From assembly GCA_000635535.1 (NCBI GenBank), contig JFMF01000101.1, forward strand, positions 1 to 6,343: DNA of 6,343 bases. Direction: 5' to 3'. Below, piece by piece: positions 1-5,988 of this stretch; position 1 is the first letter of the stretch; the number at the start of each line of letters is the position of its first letter. The position numbers and the translations under genes are program-made. Origin of the DNA: Prochlorococcus sp. scB243_496M6 (lineage in GTDB: Bacteria; Cyanobacteriota; Cyanobacteriia; PCC-6307; Cyanobiaceae). The notes beneath the pieces are model-generated. The model ran no database searches and had not been told where the DNA came from. It saw only the letters and a program-made list of their open reading frames with translations.

Positions 1-140
1 CAATGGCTTATTAATTTATAAGATAATATAATTTCACTCAATTAGAACTAACAATTATTAAGGCTTTATAAAGTTTGTATTGTAAAAAATTTTTTTTATC
101 CCACAAAAAAGTTATTTAATTTCTATATTTGAGTAAAAAT

Positions 141-533
141 ATGAAAAATAAATTAACTTTTTTATTCGATGGTGGTTGTCCACTTTGTTTGAGAGAAACA
201 AATTTTCTAAAAAAAAGAGACATTTTAAACCAAATTTCATTTATAGATATTAACAGTAAGGATTACGATCAAAGTCTTTTTAACAACATCTCATATTCAG
301 AAGCCATGTCAAACCTGCATGGGATTACAGAAAATGGTGAAATCATTAGGGGACTAGATGTACTTGCTTATTCTTATGAATTAGTTGGTTTAGGTTGGGT
401 TTATTATCCCTTGAAGATTAAATTCTTATCCCCAACATTAAGACTGTTATACAGATATTGGGCAAAATATAGACTTCAAATTACAGGTAGATCCGATATT
501 GAAAAACTTTGTACCTCACAATGTGAACAATAA
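141..533 (+). CDS. DCC-family (DUF393) thiol-disulfide oxidoreductase-like protein
   Basis: This 130-aa protein opens with a short strand and the motif FDGGCPLC (Cys13, Cys16), the signature of the DCC/DUF393 family, a thioredoxin-like group named for its D-x-x-C-x-x-C motif. The length fits the family (about 110-150 aa). The family is annotated as thiol-disulfide oxidoreductase, but the substrate is generally unknown. The middle carries a conserved-looking G-L-D-V-L-A-Y block, and a hydrophobic, aromatic stretch follows near residues 80-105. The C-terminus ends in CTSQCEQ, adding a second Cys pair (Cys124, Cys128). I chose the ATG at 141; an in-frame TTG at 129 would add four residues (MSKN) and has no clear ribosome site. 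It is the first gene of the cluster leading to the photolyase, with 2 nt before the next start. Family assignment is firm; the redox role is inference. Confidence 0.9.
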   Translation: MKNKLTFLFDGGCPLCLRETNFLKKRDILNQISFIDINSKDYDQSLFNNISYSEAMSNLHGITENGEIIRGLDVLAYSYELVGLGWVYYPLKIKFLSPTLRLLYRYWAKYRLQITGRSDIEKLCTSQCEQ

Positions 534-535
534 AT

Positions 536-772
536 ATGGAAAATATCGATATAGACAGAATTATAGAAATGTGTTGGGAAGATAGAACACCCTTTGAAGC
601 TATCGAGTATCAATTTGGTTTAAAAGAGGAAGACGCTATAAAAATTATGCGTCAAAATCTTAAACCCAAATCCTTCAAAGTCTGGAGAAAGAGAGTTTCG
701 GGAAGAAATACGAAACATATGGCGCTTAAAGATTCAACTAGATTTAAATCTACTCATAAAAGAAAATTATAA
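536..772 (+). CDS. TIGR03643-family small basic protein, photolyase-associated
   Basis: This 78-aa protein has an acidic N-terminal half with a helix-turn-helix-like pattern (IIEMCWEDRTPFEAIEYQFG, then a K-E-E-D-A-I-K-I-M-R segment). Its C-terminal half is rich in Arg, Lys and Ser (W-R-K-R-V-S-G-R, then T-K-H, ending H-K-R-K-L). I recognise it as the conserved hypothetical family TIGR03643 of cyanobacteria and proteobacteria. From memory this family often sits beside DUF2256 and bacterial cryptochrome/photolyase genes, as here. The fold hint and the strong positive charge make nucleic-acid binding plausible, but no function is established to my knowledge. The ATG lies 2 nt after the upstream stop, with no Shine-Dalgarno visible, which suggests coupled translation. 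Its TAA is followed in the same frame by the DUF2256 coding sequence, so a read-through product would join the two. Confidence 0.85.
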   Translation: MENIDIDRIIEMCWEDRTPFEAIEYQFGLKEEDAIKIMRQNLKPKSFKVWRKRVSGRNTKHMALKDSTRFKSTHKRKL

Positions 773-775
773 ATT

Positions 776-907
776 TTGAAAAATCTTTCTACTAAAACTT
801 GCCCTGTTTGCAATAGGCCGTTCGAGTGGCGTAAAAAATGGAAAAACTGTTGGGATGATGTTATCTACTGTTCAAAAAGATGTAGTAACAGGAAGTCGCA
901 AAGATGA
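776..907 (+). CDS. DUF2256 small zinc-finger-like protein (TTG start)
   Basis: A 43-aa protein starting [20 protein letters not shown], followed by K-W-K-N-C-W-D-D-V, then Y-C-S-K-R-C. This is the DUF2256 pattern: a CPxC knuckle (Cys9, Cys12), the FEWRKKW aromatic/basic core, and a CSxRC pair (Cys32, Cys36). The four Cys suggest one structural zinc site; Cys25 is an extra. No ATG is in frame, so the best start is TTG at 776 (ATT at 773 is the alternative), directly after the upstream TAA. Its TGA at 905-907 overlaps the photolyase ATG at 904 as ATGA, a classic coupling arrangement, and the photolyase ribosome site (AGGA at 890-893) lies inside it. Function is unknown; the constant company of photolyase/cryptochrome genes suggests a partner role, which is inference. 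Confidence 0.88.
   Translation: MKNLSTKTCPVCNRPFEWRKKWKNCWDDVIYCSKRCSNRKSQR
890..893 (+). promoter_or_regulatory. Shine-Dalgarno site for the photolyase gene
   Basis: AGGA (part of AGGAAG, 890-895) lies 10 nt before the ATG at 904, within the DUF2256 coding sequence. It is one of the few clear ribosome sites in the window and supports the 904 start together with the ATGA stop/start overlap. Confidence 0.55.
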
Positions 908-2286
908 AACAAGTATCAATTATTTTCCCGAATCAACTTTTTAGACAAAGCCCAATCTTAAAAATAAATTGTGAAATTTTGATTTTGGAAGACTCATTAT
1001 TTTTTGGAAATGATAAATTTCATAAATTAATTAACCATAAAAACAAGTTAGTTTTTCATAGAGCATCTATGCTCGCTTATAAAAATTATTTAGAAATATC
1101 TGGCTTTAAAGTTTTATATATCGAAAACAAGAACAATATTTCTACAATTGACTACTTATCGGAATTCATTAAAGATAAATATCAGAAAATAAATCTCATT
1201 GACCCTCATGATTTTTTAATAATGAAGAGGATTAATAATTTTGTTGAAAGCAATAATTTAACTTTAAATATTTTGCCTTCTCCTATGTTTATGAGCAGTG
1301 AAGATTTAAAAGAGTTATTTGCATCAAATACAAAAAAACCTCTTATGGGGAGATTTTATGAGAATCAGAGAAAGAGACAAAAGATATTAGTTAAACCTGA
1401 TGATACACCTGAAGGCGGCAAGTGGAGTTTTGATGAAATGAACAGAAAAAAATTACCAAAAAAAATAAATATACCTGATATACCTAAATTACAAAAAAAT
1501 AAATTTGTAGTTGATGCAGAAAAGTCATTAGCAAACTTTGATATTGAGTTTATTGGAGAAAGTAATAACTTTTTATATCCAACTAATTTTGATGAGGCAG
1601 ATGAATGGTTAAATGATTTTTTTAAACATAGATTTTTCTTATTTGGCGATTATGAGGATGCTATTTCTAGAGAAAATTCTTTTTTATGGCATAGTTTACT
1701 TTCTCCTCTCTTAAATAGTGGCTTATTAACTCCGGATGGAGTAGTAAATAAAGCATTACTTTTTGCAAAAAATAATAATGTTCCTATCAACTCTTTAGAG
1801 GGTTTTATTCGTCAAATTATTGGATGGAGAGAATTTATTTGCCTCGTCTATAAAAAGTATGGAACAAAGATGCGAAACAGTAATTTTTGGAATTTTGAAG
1901 ATAAGCCAATTCCACAATCTTTTTATAAAGGAAATACAGGAATTGAACCAGTGGACATTGTTATAAAAAATATTATTAAATTTGGTTATTGCCATCATAT
2001 TGAAAGGTTAATGATTATTGGCAACTTTATGCTTCTATGTAGAATTCACCCCAATCAAGTTTATAAATGGTTTATGGAAATGTTTATTGATTCGTATGAT
2101 TGGGTTATGGTCCCAAACGTTTACGGAATGAGTCAGTTTAGTGATGGAGGTATCTTTTCAACAAAACCATATATATCGAGCTCTAATTATGTAAAAAAAA
2201 TGTCTAATTTTAAAAGTGGCCCATGGTGTGAAATATGGGATGGCTTATTTTGGAAATTTATTAAAGATAATGAAAGCTTTTTTTAG
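904..2286 (+). CDS. Bacterial cryptochrome/(6-4)-photolyase-related flavoprotein lacking FeS-cluster cysteines
   Basis: This 460-aa protein matches the deoxyribodipyrimidine photolyase-related family (prototypes PhrB of Agrobacterium and CryB of Rhodobacter). The N-terminal Rossmann-like antenna domain covers about residues 1-130 (start [13 protein letters not shown]). The C-terminal helical FAD domain carries the family blocks [11 protein letters not shown] (about 303-313), [10 protein letters not shown] (361-370, with His364-His365 matching the catalytic His pair of the 6-4 group), [20 protein letters not shown] and [10 protein letters not shown]. Expected cofactors are FAD and possibly a ribolumazine antenna; its role would be light-driven repair of UV photoproducts in DNA or blue-light signalling. 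Unusually, three of the four [4Fe-4S] ligands are absent: Pro349 replaces the first, the usual YCxxC after MSD/MSN becomes NFKSG at 435-439, and only Cys442 may correspond to the last. The electron-transfer residues Trp/Trp/Tyr read Tyr341/Trp389/Phe390. It is the fourth gene of the cluster. Family identity is firm; activity is inferred. Confidence 0.93.
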   Translation: MKQVSIIFPNQLFRQSPILKINCEILILEDSLFFGNDKFHKLINHKNKLVFHRASMLAYKNYLEISGFKVLYIENKNNISTIDYLSEFIKDKYQKINLIDPHDFLIMKRINNFVESNNLTLNILPSPMFMSSEDLKELFASNTKKPLMGRFYENQRKRQKILVKPDDTPEGGKWSFDEMNRKKLPKKINIPDIPKLQKNKFVVDAEKSLANFDIEFIGESNNFLYPTNFDEADEWLNDFFKHRFFLFGDYEDAISRENSFLWHSLLSPLLNSGLLTPDGVVNKALLFAKNNNVPINSLEGFIRQIIGWREFICLVYKKYGTKMRNSNFWNFEDKPIPQSFYKGNTGIEPVDIVIKNIIKFGYCHHIERLMIIGNFMLLCRIHPNQVYKWFMEMFIDSYDWVMVPNVYGMSQFSDGGIFSTKPYISSSNYVKKMSNFKSGPWCEIWDGLFWKFIKDNESFF

Positions 2287-2395
2287 AAAGCAATATCGTC
2301 TGGGGATGTTAACTAGAAATCTCGATAAAATGTCAGAGGAAAAATTAAATAATCACTTAAAAACGGCCGATGAATTTTTGAGAGATATTCAATAA
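2270..2395 (+). CDS. Small hypothetical protein overlapping the photolyase 3' end
   Basis: A 41-aa ORF beginning [20 protein letters not shown] and ending in K-T-A-D-E-F-L-R-D-I-Q. It starts with ATG at 2270, inside the last codons of the photolyase gene in another frame, and overlaps it by 17 nt. The N-terminus is basic (K, R, K, R, R). The remainder is a charged, Leu-spaced segment that looks like an amphipathic helix; there is no membrane segment or Cys. A shorter start at the internal ATG 2306 (29 aa) would avoid the overlap. I do not recognise the family. The codon choice is protein-like and the amino-acid make-up is sensible rather than low-complexity, so I favour a real gene coupled to the photolyase, but a spurious ORF in AT-rich DNA cannot be excluded. 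Confidence 0.5.
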   Translation: MKAFFRKQYRLGMLTRNLDKMSEEKLNNHLKTADEFLRDIQ

Positions 2396-2399
2396 ATTA

Positions 2400-2412
2400 A
2401 GATTAATAATCT
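2400..2412. repeat. 13-nt palindrome followed by a T tract
   Basis: AGATTA-A-TAATCT is a perfect 6-bp dyad around one central base, 4 nt after the small ORF stop at 2395. Eight T residues follow at 2416-2423. The single-base centre is too tight for a stable RNA hairpin as written, so this is a weak terminator candidate or a protein-binding dyad upstream of the next promoter. AT-rich DNA yields such dyads by chance. Confidence 0.3.
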
Positions 2413-2421
2413 ACATTTTTT

Positions 2422-2449
2422 TTGAAAAATTAAAGGAATATTATATTAT
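2422..2449 (+). promoter_or_regulatory. Candidate sigma70-type promoter for the 59-aa gene
   Basis: TTGAAA (2422-2427, one mismatch to TTGACA) and TATTAT (2444-2449, one mismatch to TATAAT) are separated by 16 nt. This predicts a transcript start near 2456-2458, immediately at the first inverted repeat and about 45 nt before the ATG at 2501. It is the best-spaced -35/-10 pair I found, but A/T-rich background makes chance matches common. Confidence 0.42.
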
Positions 2450-2457
2450 TACGAAAT

Positions 2458-2475
2458 ATAACAGACTGATGTTAT
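2458..2475 (+). repeat. Inverted repeat 1 in the leader of the 59-aa gene
   Basis: ATAACA, a 6-nt loop GACTGA, then TGTTAT: a perfect 6-bp stem. It sits at the predicted 5' end of the leader. No U tract follows directly, so it does not look like a simple terminator. It shares two bases (2474-2475) with the next inverted repeat, so the outermost pairs of the two stems compete. Confidence 0.45.
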
Positions 2476-2493
2476 CTTGGGAAAAAACAAGAT
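2474..2493 (+). repeat. Inverted repeat 2 in the leader of the 59-aa gene
   Basis: ATCTTG, an 8-nt A-rich loop (GGAAAAAA), then CAAGAT: a perfect 6-bp stem ending 7 nt before the ATG at 2501. If folded it would lie close to the ribosome-binding region and could hinder or expose it. It also covers the alternative TTG start at 2477, which argues against that start. Confidence 0.42.
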
Positions 2494-2500
2494 TTATCTA

Positions 2501-2680
2501 ATGGAAATTGGAACACTTTTTTTGAAAAGTAATTCAACTGGTATTATCACTTTTTCTGAATTAGATTGGATAACTACCCATCAATCTAATTTTACGAGGC
2601 TAGAAGAATTTATAGCAATTAAATTAGGAAGAATGCTTGATGCAGGATCTATAAATATAGGTTGTCGTTTGAATTCCTAG
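2501..2680 (+). CDS. Small conserved-looking hypothetical protein (59 aa)
   Basis: The protein starts MEIGTLFLKSNSTGIITFSE, continues with a L-D-W-I-T-T-H-Q-S-N-F-T-R-L-E-E block, and ends in L-G-R-M-L-D-A-G-S-I-N-I-G-C-R-L-N-S. This resembles a small hypothetical family of marine Synechococcus/Prochlorococcus that I recall with a SN(S)xGxI start and a GCRL end, but I know no function for it. The helical middle followed by L-D-x-G-x-I-x-x-G-C reads like a compact globular fold; there is no signal peptide or membrane segment. I chose ATG at 2501; TTG at 2477 would add 8 residues but lies within the inverted repeats. There is no strong Shine-Dalgarno. It probably has its own promoter (2422-2449) and may be co-transcribed with the 47-aa membrane protein 17 nt downstream. 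Confidence 0.75.
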   Translation: MEIGTLFLKSNSTGIITFSELDWITTHQSNFTRLEEFIAIKLGRMLDAGSINIGCRLNS

Positions 2681-2697
2681 TTAAGGTTTTATTTTTA

Positions 2698-2841
2698 ATG
2701 AAGTATCAAGAAGAGAAAAAATTATTTTTTCGGGAAAGAATTCATTCTTTAAATATCTTTCTTTTTTTAGGATTTAACCTAACACTGATTTCTATCTTAG
2801 GTTTTATTTGGTTCAATTCTGCAATTGAAAAAGTAGTTTAA
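2698..2841 (+). CDS. Small single-helix membrane protein (47 aa)
   Basis: A 47-aa ORF beginning MKYQEEKKLFFRERIHSLNI, with a hydrophobic run at about residues 19-39 (N-I-F-L-F-L-G-F-N-L-T-L-I-S-I-L-G-F-I-W-F) and a short tail ending in A-I-E-K-V-V. The charged basic N-terminus before the helix predicts an N-in, C-out single-pass topology. AAGG at 2683-2686 lies 11 nt before the ATG, a plausible ribosome site. It is too short for many gene callers but has a coherent membrane-protein composition. I do not recognise the family; picocyanobacteria carry many such one-helix proteins, some being photosystem or light-stress subunits, but nothing here shows that role (no chlorophyll-binding ExxNxR motif). 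Confidence 0.6.
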   Translation: MKYQEEKKLFFRERIHSLNIFLFLGFNLTLISILGFIWFNSAIEKVV

Positions 2842-2891
2842 ATTTTTGAATTTTTAGTATATTAAAGTTATGTTTAGAAATAAATTATATT

Positions 2892-4208
2892 TTGAGCATA
2901 GGATATTTACAAAGAAAAGCAGCTTGGGAAATTTTATTAAAAGTTAGTTCTGGTGATTTTTCTGATCATGCCCTTGAAAAGGTTTTAAAAAATTATCAAT
3001 TTAATCCTCTTGATATAGCCTTTATCACAGAATTATCTTTTGGATGCATAAGATATAGAAAATTTCTTGATCTTTGGACGGATCACACATCAAAAATTAG
3101 TCATAAAAAGCAGCCTCCAAAATTAAGATGGCTTCTACATATAGGTTTATATCAACTATTGAAAATGGATAAAATTCCATTTCCTGCGGCTATTTCTACC
3201 ACTGTTGAAGTAGCTAAAAAAACAGATCTTAATGGTTTAGCGGGAACTGTAAATGCGATATTGAGAAATGCATCAAGAAAATTAGAAAAAAAAATTTTTC
3301 CGGAATTATCTTCTGATAGAAAAGAAAGAATTTCATATCTTGAATCATTTCCACTATGGCTTGTGGAGGATCTTTATAAATGGTTCGGCAATTGCGAGGG
3401 TGAAAATATTGTTAAGGCATTTAATAAAAAACCTTCAATTGATTTGAGAATTAACCAAATAAAAACTAATTTCGATGAATTTTTGAAAGTACTTCATGAA
3501 AATAAAATTGATGCTGAAATTATTAAAGATTTACATAATGGAATTACTTTAAAATCTAATCCAAGATCTATAAAAAATTTACCAGGATATAGTGATGGAC
3601 TTTGGACAATTCAAGATAGATCTTCTCAGTGGATAGCACCTCTCTTAAATCCAAAAGAAGGCGAAAAGATTTTAGATGCTTGTGCAGCTCCAGGAAGTAA
3701 GTCTACCCACCTTGCAGAATTAACAAATGATAGTGCTGAAATCATTGCCGTAGATCGATCAGCAAAAAGATTGAAAATACTGCAATCAAATTTAGAAAGG
3801 TTAAATTTGAAATCTGTTAATACCATTAAGGCTGATGCTACGAGTTTGATTGAATTAAATCCTAAGTTTATATCTTATTTTGATAAAATTTTATTAGATG
3901 CTCCATGCTCAGGCATTGGAACTCTTTCCAGGAATCCAGATTCTAGATGGTCTTTAAGTAAAGAAAAAATAAAATCTTTAACTTTATTACAGGAAAAACT
4001 TTTGGAGAGTATTTTTCCTCTTTTGAAAAAAGATGGCACTTTAGTTTATTCAACTTGTACTATTTGTCCCGATGAAAATAATCTTTTAATTGAAAGATTT
4101 ATTGAAAAAAACAAAACTTTAAAATTGGTAAGCCAAAAGCAAATTTTACCTAGCTTGGATTATCCTGGTGATGGATTTTATTCTGCAATAATTTCTTATA
4201 AATCTTAA
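2892..4208 (+). CDS. rsmB: 16S rRNA (cytosine-967-C5)-methyltransferase RsmB (Sun/Fmu)
   Basis: This 438-aa protein has an N-terminal NusB-like RNA-binding domain (about 1-140, with R-K-A-A-W-E-I-L-L, then F-G-C-I-R-Y-R and V-N-A-I-L-R-N) and a C-terminal SAM-dependent RNA m5C methyltransferase domain. Motifs: SAM-binding DACAAPGSKSTHLAEL (from residue 262); FDKILLDAPCSGIGTLSRNP, the NOL1/NOP2/Sun signature, with Cys339 in motif IV; and YSTCTICPDEN, with Cys389 as the motif VI nucleophile. Length matches RsmB (about 430-440 aa). It methylates C967 (E. coli numbering) of 16S rRNA, acting before 30S assembly is complete. There is no in-frame ATG until about residue 91, so TTG at 2892 is the best start; no good Shine-Dalgarno is present. 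The stop lies 9 nt from the converging penicillin-binding protein gene. Confidence 0.95.
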   Translation: MSIGYLQRKAAWEILLKVSSGDFSDHALEKVLKNYQFNPLDIAFITELSFGCIRYRKFLDLWTDHTSKISHKKQPPKLRWLLHIGLYQLLKMDKIPFPAAISTTVEVAKKTDLNGLAGTVNAILRNASRKLEKKIFPELSSDRKERISYLESFPLWLVEDLYKWFGNCEGENIVKAFNKKPSIDLRINQIKTNFDEFLKVLHENKIDAEIIKDLHNGITLKSNPRSIKNLPGYSDGLWTIQDRSSQWIAPLLNPKEGEKILDACAAPGSKSTHLAELTNDSAEIIAVDRSAKRLKILQSNLERLNLKSVNTIKADATSLIELNPKFISYFDKILLDAPCSGIGTLSRNPDSRWSLSKEKIKSLTLLQEKLLESIFPLLKKDGTLVYSTCTICPDENNLLIERFIEKNKTLKLVSQKQILPSLDYPGDGFYSAIISYKS

Positions 4209-4217
4209 AAATATAAT

Positions 4218-5987
4218 TTATTCTTTAATTGGAATTTTATAAATTTCAGATATAAACTTCTTCCATAAATAAGCTGCATTCCCACTAGACAATTCAGATT
4301 CCTTGTTATCGTCGTAACCTATCCAGATCCCTGTTGTAAGGTCATCAATAGAACCAATAAACCAGAGATCTTTATTTCCATCAGATGTTCCTGTTTTCCC
4401 ATATATTTTCTTTCCTTTTATAGAGGCTGCTTTTGAAGTGCCTTCTTTTACAGATTTTTCAAGAAGTTTATTTATTTTCTTGTTTATTTTTAAATCTAAT
4501 ATTTTCTTGGAAATAGATTTGTTTTCCCAAATAGGTTGTTTTTTAAATGATTCTATTTTTTCTATAATTTCAGGGCTTTGAATCTTCCCATTATTGTTTA
4601 TCGCAGAATATGCATTTGTGATGTTTAAAAGATTATCTCCGTAGGAGCCAATAGCTAATGATGGGAATTCCTCAAACTCTTGCTTGTAACCTAGTCCAAA
4701 TGAATTAGCTAAATTAATAATATTTTTTAATCCGATTTTTTTTGTTATTGATATTGGAACGATATTTGATGAACTTTTAAATGATTCAATCAAAGAAATT
4801 GAACCTCTATAATCTTCTGAAAAATTTTTTGGGCAATAACTTTCCCAGCATATTGGTAAGTCTTCAAACTTATCGCTTAATTTTATTCCTTCTATTAATG
4901 CAGCAGCATAAGGAATTATTTTAAAAGTAGAACCTAAAGGTCTTGAAGATGAAATTACTCTATTGTATTCATTAATTGATGGATTCTTACTGGTTATCAT
5001 TGTCCTGATTAGTCCTGTTTTTGATTCGATAGATAACAGAGCAAATTCAAGTTCTTTAGGCCCAGCATATTTTGATATTTTTTGACCCTTTTCTTGCCAA
5101 TCTTTGTTGATAGAAGATTTAATTCTTAAAAACTTATAATCATTTTTACTTCCAATTCTTTTATCTGCTTCCTGAAGAATAAAGCTTATTAATAATTTAT
5201 CATCTAAAAAATTATTAGCTGTTTGATAATTTAATTTTATTTTTTCTCTAATAGCTTTATTCTTATTTGCAAGAGAAATATATCCATCAATATACATTGA
5301 TTGAAGAACTTTATTTCTATTTTTAATAGCTAGTTCTAAATCTTGATAAGGTGAATAAATTGATGGAGCTGGAGCTAATCCTGCAATTAATGCGATCTCT
5401 GATAATGTCAATTCTTCTATAAATTTTCCAAAATAAACTTGGGCAGCCTCGTCTACCCCGTATGCTCCTGATCCTAGATAAATATTATTTAAATATAATT
5501 TTAAAATTTGATTTTTGTCATATCTAAATTCAAGTATGAGTGATATAAGTATTTCTTTGATTTTTCTTTGAAAACTTAAATCATTATTTAGAAAAAGTAA
5601 TCTAGCAACCTGTTGGGTAATCGTACTTCCTCCCTCTTTAACATAACCACTTCTAATATTTTGAATAAGGGCACGTAAAATACTTTTTAAATCTATTCCA
5701 TAATGTTTATAAAATCTTTTATCCTCAGAAGATATAAAAGAATGTTTGAGAAAAAATGGAATTTTATGGTAACTGTTATCTATTTCAAATTTGCGGCTTA
5801 ATTTGCTTATTATCTTATTATCAGAAGATGATATTACATAAGAATATTTGGTCCCCCGAAACTTTTTATTTTCATCTACGTCAAATTTTAACGTACTAAA
5901 TATTAGACTAAAAATATAAAAAGATATTCCAGAAAAAATTAATATTGGAATTATTAAAACAAAAGATTTGAATTTAATCTTTTGCAC
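4218..5987 (-). CDS. Bifunctional class A penicillin-binding protein (PBP1A-like)
   Basis: Using GTG at 5987, the protein has 589 aa. A single N-terminal membrane anchor covers about residues 10-30. The GT51 glycosyltransferase domain (about 75-250) contains SSEDKRFYKHYGID, with catalytic Glu88, then GGSTITQQVARLL, RKIKE and LYLNNIYLGSGAYG. The transpeptidase domain shows PLGSTFK (nucleophile Ser353, Lys356), SSN (406-408) and KTGTSDG (from Lys531). All catalytic motifs are intact, so it should polymerise and cross-link peptidoglycan at the outer face of the cytoplasmic membrane. It is shorter than E. coli PBP1A (about 850 aa) and lacks the extra outer-membrane-linked domains. An in-frame TTG at 5996 would add MLK and overlap chlG by 8 nt; with GTG the gap is 1 nt. 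Either way it follows chlG as a likely co-transcribed gene. Confidence 0.94.
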   Translation of the reverse strand: MQKIKFKSFVLIIPILIFSGISFYIFSLIFSTLKFDVDENKKFRGTKYSYVISSSDNKIISKLSRKFEIDNSYHKIPFFLKHSFISSEDKRFYKHYGIDLKSILRALIQNIRSGYVKEGGSTITQQVARLLFLNNDLSFQRKIKEILISLILEFRYDKNQILKLYLNNIYLGSGAYGVDEAAQVYFGKFIEELTLSEIALIAGLAPAPSIYSPYQDLELAIKNRNKVLQSMYIDGYISLANKNKAIREKIKLNYQTANNFLDDKLLISFILQEADKRIGSKNDYKFLRIKSSINKDWQEKGQKISKYAGPKELEFALLSIESKTGLIRTMITSKNPSINEYNRVISSSRPLGSTFKIIPYAAALIEGIKLSDKFEDLPICWESYCPKNFSEDYRGSISLIESFKSSSNIVPISITKKIGLKNIINLANSFGLGYKQEFEEFPSLAIGSYGDNLLNITNAYSAINNNGKIQSPEIIEKIESFKKQPIWENKSISKKILDLKINKKINKLLEKSVKEGTSKAASIKGKKIYGKTGTSDGNKDLWFIGSIDDLTTGIWIGYDDNKESELSSGNAAYLWKKFISEIYKIPIKE

Positions 5988-5988
5988 C

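Noticed and set aside
4..32. TATAAT at 27-32 as a promoter for the first cluster
   Set aside because: The -10 is perfect but the matching -35 position (TGGCTT, 4-9) is poor and the start would lie over 100 nt from the gene; AT-rich DNA gives such hexamers by chance. The rest of 1-140 shows no gene and no clear hairpin.
84..97. A6-T8 run as a terminator for an upstream gene
   Set aside because: It is self-complementary only as A/T homopolymers, with no GC stem, and no upstream gene is visible in the window.
129..140. TTG start four codons upstream of the DUF393 ATG
   Set aside because: No ribosome site supports it and the ATG at 141 leaves the usual short lead before the FDGGCPLC motif.
1795..1998. 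Minus-strand 67-aa ORF inside the photolyase gene
   Set aside because: Antisense shadow of a well-supported coding region; composition does not resemble a known protein.
904..2286. Photolyase as a pseudogene because of the lost Cys residues
   Set aside because: The frame is intact over 460 codons and the other family blocks are well kept, so replacement of the cluster region looks like evolved change, not decay.
2870..2950. ATG at 2870 as the rsmB start
   Set aside because: It is out of frame with RsmB and reaches a stop after about 26 codons; TTG at 2892 is in frame and gives the expected N-terminus.
3626..3826. Minus-strand 66-aa ORF inside rsmB
   Set aside because: Lies opposite the conserved SAM-binding motif; a shadow frame.
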